Assembly: GCF_964340395.1 (NCBI RefSeq)
Contig: NC_135550.1
Coordinates: forward strand, 1,672,001-1,736,000
DNA: 64,000 bases
Source: Glandiceps talaboti
Lineage: Eukaryota > Hemichordata > Enteropneusta > Spengelidae
Direction of reading: 5' to 3'
Positions 37,801-49,800 of this stretch are shown one piece after another (positions within the stretch are counted from its first letter, which is position 1; the number at the start of each line of letters is the position of its first letter). Position numbers and translations under genes: made by a program. The notes under the pieces were generated by a model, which was not told the origin of the DNA, did no database searches, and worked only from the letters and a program-made list of their open reading frames with translations.

Positions 37801-40800
37801 GTATTTTCGTCAATGTGTCTATTTCAATTGTAGTGGCTGGCGTCTACTGTTATGGCTAGACACACTATGTATTGTTGTGTGTAGACTGCCCACATATCGC
37901 ATTAGTGACGCTAATTTAGGGGCCCTATTCTTCTTCTTTTGCCGTTTTTGTCGAGATAGAACTAGAAAACAGTTGCCCGTAAACCTTTCAAAGTTGGTAG
38001 GCTTATCAGGGACCATCGGTACTCATGTACTTGACCCAGGAATTTTGATCTGGTCACATGGCCTGGCCGCCATATTGGATTTCGTGAAATCTTAAAATGA
38101 TTTCTTCTCAAAACATAGGGGGTCCAGTTGGCTAGAAATTTGGTACATAGTATGCATGTCCCCTGCCCTTTTAATTTTGCCAATAAAATCGCGTTCAGTG
38201 ATGTGACCTTGGCCGCCATATTTGATTTTCGAAAAAAGAGCATTTTTCGTTTAAAAATCTTCTCCAGAATGAGCAGTCCACTTGGTGTGATCTTTTGTGT
38301 ATAGCATCATCTAAGTGATGTCTTTCAAGTTTACGAAAATCAATGCAATCGGTTGACCCCTATGGTGGCCATATAGGATTTTACAAAAATGACAACTACT
38401 CCAAAAGCACTGCATGCACTGATTGACTTGTGAGGGGGTCACCCAGTTTTTGAAATTGGCAGTGGGGGGGGGGGGGTCATGCTGTTTTCAAAATTGTGGA
38501 TAGGGGGGTCATTGTGTTTTGGATTGTGATGGAAGAAAAAATCCTTTTTCTACAATGGCATATAGCCTTGTCAGAAATGTGGTACATGTAGATATTTGTT
38601 CTTCTCAATGTTTCTTACATGAATTCTTTAATATTACTTATTAGTTCAAGCATAACTATAAATATACATATACATGTATTACCTAGCCACCACACTAGTC
38701 ACAGAACATGTCATGTAAATGCTTGACTGTTTCACAATCAATGCTTCACTTATATTGCACTTTGGGGCAAAAGTGAACTTGAAGGTTTCGTAATGGTAAT
38801 CTTCATAGATAGTTCATAAAAGAAGTTATCTAAAATGTTCCCTATTCGTCACTGTGAACTTGTCAGAAGGGATTAATACACTTTTTATTTTGGACACTAC
38901 ATGTTATTGACACTACAAATCACCACATCTCATCAGATTCCAGTTTCTATTATACACTAGGTATGACCACCTAAAGTTCTCTAACATACCAGTGGCTTTA
39001 CTATACATGCAATATGTCACAAGATGGTCGAGTGACACACACAACTAAAGTACAGAATGGAGTATAGTATAAATGAAGCGACAGAGAACAACATATCAAT
39101 TGAAAATACTGTATTTGACCATGAAATAATATTACATAAAATGAAACGGAACGTGCTATACATATCCCCTGATACACTTTTCAGGTTGTACAGAAATAAC
39201 AAACAAGGCTTATAAATACATAGTTATGGTGATGACAGGTACTAACTAATTATTTAGCAAATTCTAGTCCACGAGGCAGCAAACCGTTGTACACGTGAAA
39301 TGTGAAGTTCAAATGGCTGTCAGCCAGTCCCGTATTGTCTTGTATTCAATTATCAGCATGTCATGGACTCACCAGTTTTACACGGTACTAAGTACAGTCA
39401 ATGTCCGTAGTCCATTAGCAAATTAACGTAGTGTCCCTTTGGTGTAGGTTAAGTTCTTGTTGTGGAATAATACACGCCCATGCGACAGCAACCAGTAGCC
39501 AGCAAGTCGGCAGCTCCAAACTAGCAGTATCCACCTTCCGGCCTTGATGTTCAAAGTTAGGAGAAGCATGTGTTCACTGGCTTCGAGAGTATTTATAGGA
39601 TTCTCCTTAACGTTGATTGGGTACACATAAAGTTCAACAGATGTTTAGCTGTAGACATGTAAATTAGCACACTGTCATCACGAAAAGGTCCCTGACCTAT
39701 ACCTGTCATCACCATTCATCAAAAGGTCACTAGTTCAGTAAACTAAAGAATCTATTATTCAAAATCACCACCTTGTGACATTGCTCCCCTATTCAAGACA
39801 AAACATGGGGACCATTTCTTTGTCTAATAACTGATTTTGAAAGTGACATTTTCTAGACAATTGTTCTAAACCACAATTATCATGGAAATCAAATTATAAA
39901 CTGTAGCTTTTAGAGTATTATTTATTGACTCGCTGTAGATTTCAAGCTTCGAAATTCTACACTACATGTTGGACATTGAACTTCGACTTAAAAAGTCTGC
40001 TCCAATATTGTCCTTACCCTGGATTGCATAGATTGAATAGTCAAATGACTGTAGATACAATGCCCACCTCATCAATCTACTGTTAACAACTTTGGCTCTC
40101 TGTAGATAGATGAGTGGCTGATGATCGGTTTCCAATACAAACATTTTGCCATGTAAATATTGCTGAAATTTCTGTATTGCCCAGATAATAGCTAGACATT
40201 CCTTTTCTATAACGGAATAGGCTTTCTCTCTAGTTAGTAGTTTTCGGCTTGCATACGCTACTGGGAACTTCCCATCATCATACTCTTGCATCAACACTGA
40301 TCCAAGACCTACATCAGATGCATCAGTTCGTAAGATAAATGTTCTACTAAAATCAGGGAGCCTTAAAATCGGTTCCTTGCTCAATAAATCTTTCAGAACA
40401 TTAAATGCTCGTTCTTGTGGGTCACCCCACAGTACTTTCTTGGGTTTACCCTTTTTTGTCAGATCACTTAGGGGGGCAGCAACAGTGGCAAAGTTTGGCA
40501 CAAACTTTCTATAATATCCTGCCAAGCCTAGAAATGATTTTACTTCCTTTACACTCTCAGGACGTTTTACATTGAGTATTGCCTGGATTTTCTGTGGCAT
40601 TACTTGCAGTAATCCTTTGCCCACTTCGTGACCAATAAATTCTAGAGATTTATATCCAAAATAGCATTTGGTTGGTCTTGCGGTGAGATTAGCATCTCGT
40701 AATCTAGACATAGTTTCTCGTATCGTATTAAGATGTTGTTCCCAAGTAACCGTTGCTATGAGAATGTCATCTAAGAGATTCTCAACATTATCTACACCCA

Positions 40801-43800
40801 ACAGTAAAGTTCTCATGACCCTGCTAAAGGTTGCCGGTGCATTTTTTAATCCAAAAGGCATCTTCCTAAACTGAAAGAGCCCCGATGGCGTTAGAAAAGC
40901 GGTCTTTTCTTTCACGTCATCTCTAAGTGGAATTTGCCAATATCCTTTGGTCAGATCGATCTTAGAAAAGTAGCACCCTTTTGCTAATCGTGAGAACAAT
41001 TCCTCTGGATTTGGCATAGGCTCTGCATCAAAAATTGTTATCTTGTTCAATTTTCTAAAGTCTATACAGAACCTATTAGAACCATCTTTCTTTTTAACTA
41101 TTACAATGGGTGACGCGTAAGGTGAAAATGATGGTTCAATTACACCCATATGTAGCATACTTTCTACCTCATGCTTGATAGTATCTCTCATTGCAAATGG
41201 TAAGGGGTAGGGTCTGGACTTAACGGGGTCATTAGTAGTTAATTTGATATCATGCTCCCCTAACTTACTCTGTCCTGGAATATCTGTTAATACGTCAGAG
41301 TATTCCCTAAGCACTTCTCTTAATTCTCTGTGTTGGATATCATGCAATTTATCAGACACTTTCACATTCTCCACTGATTCCGTCATCTCCATCGGTACAG
41401 TCTGCACCAATTCTATTAAAGACGCATCTCTTTCATCCTCATCACTACTTTCTATAACAGCAGTAGCAACACAATTCATAATCCCCGTCATTGTAGCTAT
41501 ATCACTATTATCACTCTGATTAGTCGCCTCCTCTCTGTCAGTGGGTACTTTCCTTTCCTCATACTTCTTTAATAGGTTTGCATGATATATCTTAACCTTT
41601 CCTTTAACATCTATCCTATAGTCCATTTCTCCTACTACTTCCTTTACTTTATATGGACCCTGCCACTGCATCAGTAATTTATTGTAGTTAGTAGGCAACA
41701 AGATTAACACTTTATCATCTATTTTGAATTTCCTAGCCTTAGATTTATGATCGTAGTATTTCTTATATCGAACTTGAGACTTTCCTAACTCCGTCATTGC
41801 TAACTTGCATGTTTCCTCTAATCTCTGTCTTAAATCTAACACATATTGGTATGTGCTTTTCACTTCTGGTATGGCTATATCCTTAGTCCAGAGTTCTGAT
41901 AGGATAGTCATAGGACCCCTGACAGTTCTACCATACAACAATTCGAATGGGGAGAATCCCATACTTTCCTGAGGAACTTCTCTATATGCAAATAGCACAG
42001 GGTCTACATATCTATCCCAGTCCTTAGGACGTTCTGCACACATTTTCTTAAGCATACTTTTCAAAACGCCATTAAATCTCTCGACTAATCCATTACAAGC
42101 AGGATGATAAGGAGTTGTAGTCAAATGTTTAATTGACAGTAACCTATTAACCTCTTTCATTATATCCGCCACAAATTGAGTTCCTAAATCAGTAAGTATT
42201 TCTTGTGGTATCCCAACTCTACTATATATGCTTACTAATGCTTCAGCCACCACCTCCGCTTGTATTCGTTTTAATACTACCGCTTCAGGGTATCTAGTAG
42301 CATAATCCATCAAGGTAAGTATATACCTATTACCCCTGTCAGTTACAGGCTCTATTGGTCCTACCAGGTCTACAGCAACTTTTTGGAATGGAACATCAAT
42401 TAGAGGCATAGTACCTAATGGTACTTTAGTGACTCGACCCTTAGAAATTGTCTTCTGACAGATATCACATGACCTACAATACCTGACCACTTCACTATAT
42501 ATACCCGGCCAATAAAATTGAGCGGCAATTTTGTCATATGTTTTCTTAGCTCCTAAATGTCCTCCGACAATAGATTCGTGAGCTAAACTCATCACTTCGT
42601 TTCTTAATTTCTGTGGTACCACCAACTGAGTGAATACTTTGCCTAGTTCCACCCTAGGAGATGTACATTCTCGATACACCAGCCCTTTCTTTATAAAGAA
42701 TCTAGCTTTATTTTCTCTACCCGTGTTTACTTCCTCGTTAGTCATTGCTAACTTCCTAACACGTTCTAATGTTTGATCTGTTTGCTGAGCTTCCTTCAGT
42801 ACCTCTACAGTAATTGGCTCCTTGCTAGTGCCCTTACTTAACTCAGGAACTACTAACTTTTTTACTGGCTTCCCTTGAGCTATCCTTTGCGCCCTTGTCT
42901 GTACTGTTTGCACAACAAATCTCTCGCATTTGTCTACAACTGCCTCCCCTTGAGCGGCAATCTCAACATCATCCTTAAGTACCTGATCTACAACATTTGA
43001 AATACACTCAGATTTCTTAGTTGCTTCCATATTATGCTTAAAACTACACATAGACTCATTAGTTACTTCTGGATCAGTACCTACATTACTAGGGATACAT
43101 TCAAATTCCTTAGTAACAGTAATATCAGCACCACTAGGAATACACGCAGACTCCTTCGTTATGGTACTATCAACACTACTAGGAATACACTCGGATTCCT
43201 TAGCTTTATCTACCTTTAAGTTAGCATGTAGTTTATGCCAATTCAAATCGGGGTCACTAGGCTTCCTAACACCATCCACATTTCCTAATACTAAATCATA
43301 TACAGGAGTCTCCATGCACATAGCTTCTACTTCACCTACATAAAAAGGTGTGTCAACCTCAATCCTAGCTATGGGAGCCTTTCTACACGTCCTGTCTATC
43401 ATGATATAGGTTCTGACTTCACCTGTCATTTGGTTATGTTTCACAAGGCCCTTCCTTATCACGACCCCATTACAACCACTATCTCTCAAAACGTTTACCT
43501 GCCGACCATTTACTTCACCCTTAACAACTGGCATATTATCGATATGATTACGGTTTGCTGCTAAGCTAGTCATACTAATTACGGGCAATATATGACCGCA
43601 TCTTAATTCCACATTACTTTTACCATCTAGATTTAGACAGCCTCCTTCCTCACAACAGGGTTCGATAACTTGAGTACATGTTGCTACCTGTATGGTATCT
43701 GTCCCACTGTTAGGCTTATTATCTTGTTCAACCTGAACTAAACTTGCTACTTTGTGTGGACCCCTTGTTCCACTAGCCACTCTACTCTTACTCCAACAAT

Positions 43801-46800
43801 TGACACTAATATGACCTGTCTTTCCACAACTAAAACATCTTTTAATTCCTGTTCGCCTAGTAGTATCTATCTCTTGGCTTCCTGTCTGTCTCCCTACAGC
43901 ATTACTCTTAGCACTTACAAATTTCTGACCTTGAAATGTATTTTTCTGACTTTTCACCTGTTGTTTTGGGCCCACCTGTTCTCTTGCCTCTCTAAATCTA
44001 TCTGCATATTCAGTCATGTCATTAATATTCGCAATCTCCCGTTCACGTAGGAACAATGACAAGTCTTTATCACAGCAGCTGAGAAACTGTTCCCTCACTA
44101 ACATATCCTTCAACTTTTCATATTTATTTTCCACCTTGGCGAGTGCAGTCCACCTATCAAAGTAGTGTTCTAACCTGCCTGCAAAAGCTGTAGCTGTTTC
44201 ATGACCTTCTAGTCTACTATTTCTAAATTTTACTCTGAAGCCTTCCTCATTCAACTGATAGCGCTTCAACAATGATTCTTTCAACTTGTCATAATCCATT
44301 GCATCATTTATCATCATACTAGCATATACAGTTAAGGCTTTCCCACTTAACAAAGCACTCAAACTCGTTGCCCAACCTGGCTTAGGCCACCCTTGACTTT
44401 CAGCAAACTTTTCAAAGCGATACAAGTACGAATCCATGTCGTCATTGTTTTCATCAAATGCTGGCAATTTTGGGGCACTGGCTTTCACCCTACTAGTATC
44501 TACTATATTTGCTCCTGCCGTGAGCCTTAACTGTTCCATTCTATACTGATGGTCCCTTTCCTCTCGGTCTCGTACTATTTGTTCCTGACGTCTTTTCTCA
44601 TCTCTTTCTAACTGCCTTTCATCTCGTGCTATCCTCTCCTTTTCCCTTTCTAATTCCTTCTCTTCTCTCTCTTCAACAAACTCAATTAGAGCTATTCCTG
44701 TGTACCCTATTTCCTTTCCCAGCGCTACTATTGCTTGAGTGTCCATGATGAACGAGCCAATGCTACACCCAGAATGCCCTCCACTTTATCCAATACTCCA
44801 ACTACACTTTACTCAAAATTTGAGATATTTCGAACAAATACCCCAGAAACGATCAATTTGAAACTTGAAATTGTTAAACCCACAATTTGTAGATTTAGAT
44901 CCCACTTCTGACACCAATTGTCACAAGATGGTCGAGTGACACACACAACTAAAGTACAGAATGGAGTATAGTATAAATGAAGCGACAGAGAACAACATAT
45001 CAATTGAAAATACTGTATTTGACCATGAAATAATATTACATAAAATGAAACGGAACGTGCTATACATATCCCCTGATACACTTTTCAGGTTGTACAGAAA
45101 TAACAAACAAGGCTTATAAATACATAGTTATGGTGATGACAGGTACTAACTAATTATTTAGCAAATTCTAGTCCACGAGGCAGCAAACCGTTGTACACGT
45201 GAAATGTGAAGTTCAAATGGCTGTCAGCCAGTCCCGTATTGTCTTGTATTCAATTATCAGCATGTCATGGACTCACCAGTTTTACACGGTACTAAGTACA
45301 GTCAATGTCCGTAGTCCATTAGCAAATTAACGTAGTGTCCCTTTGGTGTAGGTTAAGTTCTTGTTGTGGAATAATACACGCCCATGCGACAGCAACCAGT
45401 AGCCAGCAAGTCGGCAGCTCCAAACTAGCAGTATCCACCTTCCGGCCTTGATGTTCAAAGTTAGGAGAAGCATGTGTTCACTGGCTTCGAGAGTATTTAT
45501 AGGATTCTCCTTAACGTTGATTGGGTACACATAAAGTTCAACAGATGTTTAGCTGTAGACATGTAAATTAGCACACTGTCATCACGAAAAGGTCCCTGAC
45601 CTATACCTGTCATCACCATTCATCAAAAGGTCACTAGTTCAGTAAACTAAAGAATCTATTATTCAAAATCACCACCTTGTGACACAATATTAATGCCACT
45701 ATACCAATGTTACGGGGCCATTTTTATCTGACATGGGAAACTCATTTAAAACTTACATTTACGTTATCTATTCGAAGCTTGGAAATATTACCCCAAAGGC
45801 TATGAATAACCTAAACATTGCCTTAATAAAAGCAAAAAACGGCAGATCTGCCAGGGGAAAACCCCATAGGACTCCCTCACCCCAGATGTCACTCATGCAT
45901 TCAACCAACAATCAGATGCACCAACAACCTTTTTACTGTCATAATGATATTAAACTTTTTAGCTCCGCTGTCAGCGAAAGCTGAAAGCGTAGCTTTAGGT
46001 ATAGGTGGGTATTGAGGTATAGAGAGTAGAGTGAATCATAGGTGTCCGTCAAACTTTTATATTTTCACTTTTTACTCCGAAAGTGACAGTCGGAATTCTT
46101 CGATATTTGGTGTGCATGTTCCCTTGGGGGAGGCTATTCAGATTTGTTCATGCCAAGTTGATCTGTGCCATTTTCAATTTTTTATGATTTTTTTTCCAAA
46201 AATGACATTTTCATCAACTCCTCATAAACTTAAAGTCAGATTGCTTTGATATCTGGTGTGTTGATGCACAGGGGGTAGCTTACTTAGATTTGTTAATTTC
46301 AAGTCAGCACGTCTTCTCTTCTATTTTTTATGATTTTTTTTTTGAAATTTGAAAAAAAATGAATATGTTAATGAGCATAATGACCGACGCCATATTGGAA
46401 ATCAGTCCGCGAGACTTTAGGTAAAGTGCAACTTTTCAAAAGACACTATTGACGTCAAACAAGCAATGTAATATGTGCTATAGTCTTAATTCTACGCATT
46501 GTGCGCCCAAATGACAAATATTTGTTCGAAAAAGGTTTGTTTGTAAACTTCAAATCCAGTTCTCCACCCCTCCTACAGAATGGTTCATTCCAGTATATGC
46601 ACCTCATTATCATTGTGAGAAGTCTTCCATGCCTGAACTGAAGTGTATCGAACGATTTTTGACAGAGTCAGTCGTCAATAAAAACGATAATACTCTTTCT
46701 AAAATTACCACATTTTGAAAGGGAAAGTACTTTGTGGTTCATTTATGGAGTTTTGTTTTTGTACGATCAATATTGGTGGCAAAATTACAGCGTCAAAATT

Positions 46801-49800
46801 ACCGATGTGGTACTGGTAGTTCCGTACGGCGACAATCCCAAGTACCCGGATGCAGGAGGGACTAACCCAGAAGCAAGTCGTTGTCAGCCATACGTTACAG
46901 TGCAGTGGTAACATCGTCCGAGAAATCGCTGCGTTCAGTGTCATTATTCACAGAATTGTTGTTTTCGAGTGAAAACCCGTCTTGAATTGTATAACTCTAA
47001 CATGTCAAATTATATTTTGAAAGTTGTATCGCTAGTTTGAGACGATTTTCTCACGTACTATCGGGGCTTACTTGGACCATGGATGTATTAGTGAGACTAA
47101 TACATCCATGCTTGGACTTGGACCTTACTCCTGCAGTTCATCGGGAAGTTTAGCCAGCCCGATAATTCTTTCTGGTTTAGTTTACAACACTTTTGATCGC
47201 GCAGATTTTGTTGTTGTGATGAAAAGAAATTAAAAAAAAGATCACTTCATCACTTAATCGAACATGAACGAGTGTTACCACTGTAACCAGGAGGGTCTAT
47301 GCTGTAACGTATGGCAAGGGTTCGACATACACGTACACGCTGGTCCGCTATCCCGCGAGTCAAGTAACTTTCTTTAAGGACCAGTAAAGGTTACTAAAAT
47401 GTCCATTACAGGTCCGACGGGATAGTGACTTTTCGATAGGTATATTAGGGAGATCAGAATTCAAACCACCGGCTTTATGATGAATTCACGGTTATAGTAA
47501 AATTCATTTGATTTTTAATTTGCTATTTTGACCAACTCTGGTTGTCTATTCGCGATAAAATTACGATTAGTTTGGAAACGGGGTAGATTTTCTATGATTC
47601 CGTGTCACAAAAGCATGTGTTGTGTAGTTTTCGAAAAGCACACCCGGTGGGGAAAGTCGCCCAACAGGCGATCTCGCGCCATTGCTGTACTACGTGGCAC
47701 TTTATTCTGGCGGGGTGTCTCTTGAAAACGGGAATAGCGAAGGATGAGCCAATCAAGTGAGACCTTTCAAATGTAGCTAATATTATAGCCAATAAAATTA
47801 GTTGTACGATGATATGTGTATAATAAGGGTAAGGCTGGCCTCTACACTGTAACAAGTAGTAAAGTTGAAATCTTTGTCGCATGAATTCGTATTTATGTAC
47901 GGATGCGTAGTCTTTCTGAACAGTAATTTTTAGATCAGTTAGTATTTAAACTACGTTTCTGAGTTAATTATTCGGTAGGTAATTGACGAGCTCCCTTTGT
48001 AAAAGCGCTGTACAAATTGGATGTCAGCGTTCGCCCGGCCACGTTCAACGGAACTAAGTGAAGCTCAATCATAACAATGGTGGCTGTCAAAATCGAAGAC
48101 GCAATTTGACCGTGTTGTTATTTCAGTGAGTTTATTCAGCAAGAAAACAACGTGTTCTATGTTTTTGTACTTCCTACATGATGTGATGATCGTTTTTTTT
48201 ACCGGTACAACTTACAGCCTACAATGAAACTGCTAACTTAGTAACACTAGCCCCATCCTCAGGTAGGATTTTTAGTGCCGTGTAGACGATTCCGTGTTCC
48301 GTGTTCCGTGTTCATGTTTTGGGGCACATTTCTAAATACGCGAAACCAGTTATTGAATGTGTAGTGGATATTGATATTCAGTTTGAAAAATTAAAATCCT
48401 GAACTTTATTTTGCGAACGGTTTTGTCATTTCTTAGTAATTATAGGGCCGACTGTATCACGTTTAACATTTATGTCAACCCGGAAGTACATAGACACGAA
48501 AATAGACGAGGTGACTTGTACATGTAATTAGTAACAAAATGTTGCTGTAACTGCTGGTAACCTTCAAATTTATTTATGTTTATGTTGTAAATACATTCTA
48601 ATATGCACTAAGGAGAACACTATAAAGACTTGCTCCATGGGAAGGTAATTTTTTGTCTTTTAAAAATGCAATAGTTAGATCAATGTGTACCAGAAATGTT
48701 ATGTAGTATTTAAGCTAGAAATAAGACCACATAACATCTTATTACTCTCCCCCCTCCAATTAAGACAAACTACTCACAGAAAGCAACAAAAAAAGAGAAG
48801 AAGTTCCAAAACATGAAAAAGAGAATAAAATTACAGTAAGGAGTTGATGATGCACAAACAACTACAAAGAAATAGACAGTTCAATTACAACACACGGTTT
48901 GAAATAATATGGGGTTTGGAAAAGTGTATTAGAAGTAGAGCAAAAACTAAGAGAGATGAAGAAAGAGCCTAAGTGAACAAGCGAAAGCACTTAAAGATAG
49001 GACCACCAATTTTTTTGCAGGACTACTACGTTATCAATTTTACTAGTCCTGTGGATAGTGACTTTTTTACTCCAGTGTCAAACCCTGTTGGCTGAGAATG
49101 ACTCTCTTTCGGGTACTTGGGGATTGTCGCCGTACGGAAACTAAGATGGCGATTAATACATTTCTTCCCTATATATATATCTACTACAACTAGTACAAGT
49201 TGAATGTTGTTGACTTGGTAAATTTGTTAGAAATTTTTTTTTGTTGTGTGCATTTCCCAGTCATTTTTTTTCTGAGATTTTGTGCAATTTTTCATAACAG
49301 TAAATTTTTGTTATAAAATGGTGACTATGGTATAAAAGTACAATACATTACCAACTTCTGTGTAAAATGTGTTTTATAGTGAGACATCATATGAAACCAC
49401 TAACCACTTTATTGCATCGCTAAAACAAAACTGCCTAGTAAAGAGCTGAAGAACTGAACCACTTCTACATGTCACCAAAATAAAAAATTAAATTAAAAAA
49501 AAAAACAGCGGAGCTATTCTGACCGATAGGTCGCTTGTCTTAAATATTTTCACCCAATTCTAATTTGAGATGATAGTCTTTTAAAGATGTGAAATGTTTG
49601 CCAAGATAGTCTAAAATTGAATTAAAACTCCAAATCTCCCCTACCAATGATACTACCAGTATATGTGCTGACCTTTACTACATGTATATAATGATGCCAT
49701 TTAACTGTTTAAGAACATATTTCAACCCTATGTAAGTAAGAATAGTTTCTGATACTTGATTTTGCTGTCTTGTAAAGCATAGATAGAGTTATTGCTTGAA

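Larger units (their letters stand above)
39015..45684 (-). mobile_element. Gmr1-like Ty3/gypsy LTR retrotransposon, apparently intact
   Basis: 6670 bp with two 766-bp LTRs that I cannot tell apart by eye, TGTCAC...GTGACA ends, a 5-bp TSD, a tRNA-Leu primer site, a polypurine tract and one open 1594-codon gag-pol frame. Integrase lies before RT. That order is the defining trait of the Gmr1 group within Ty3/gypsy. There is no env: only 181 bp separate the pol stop from the 3' LTR. Confidence 0.95.

Noticed and set aside
39017-39626. Two small frames (61 and 67 codons) found identically in both LTRs
   Set aside because: They are identical only because the LTRs are; no start context, motif or position suggests a protein.
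39781-39961. Search for an env gene in the LTR element
   Set aside because: Only 181 bp lie between the pol stop and the LTR.
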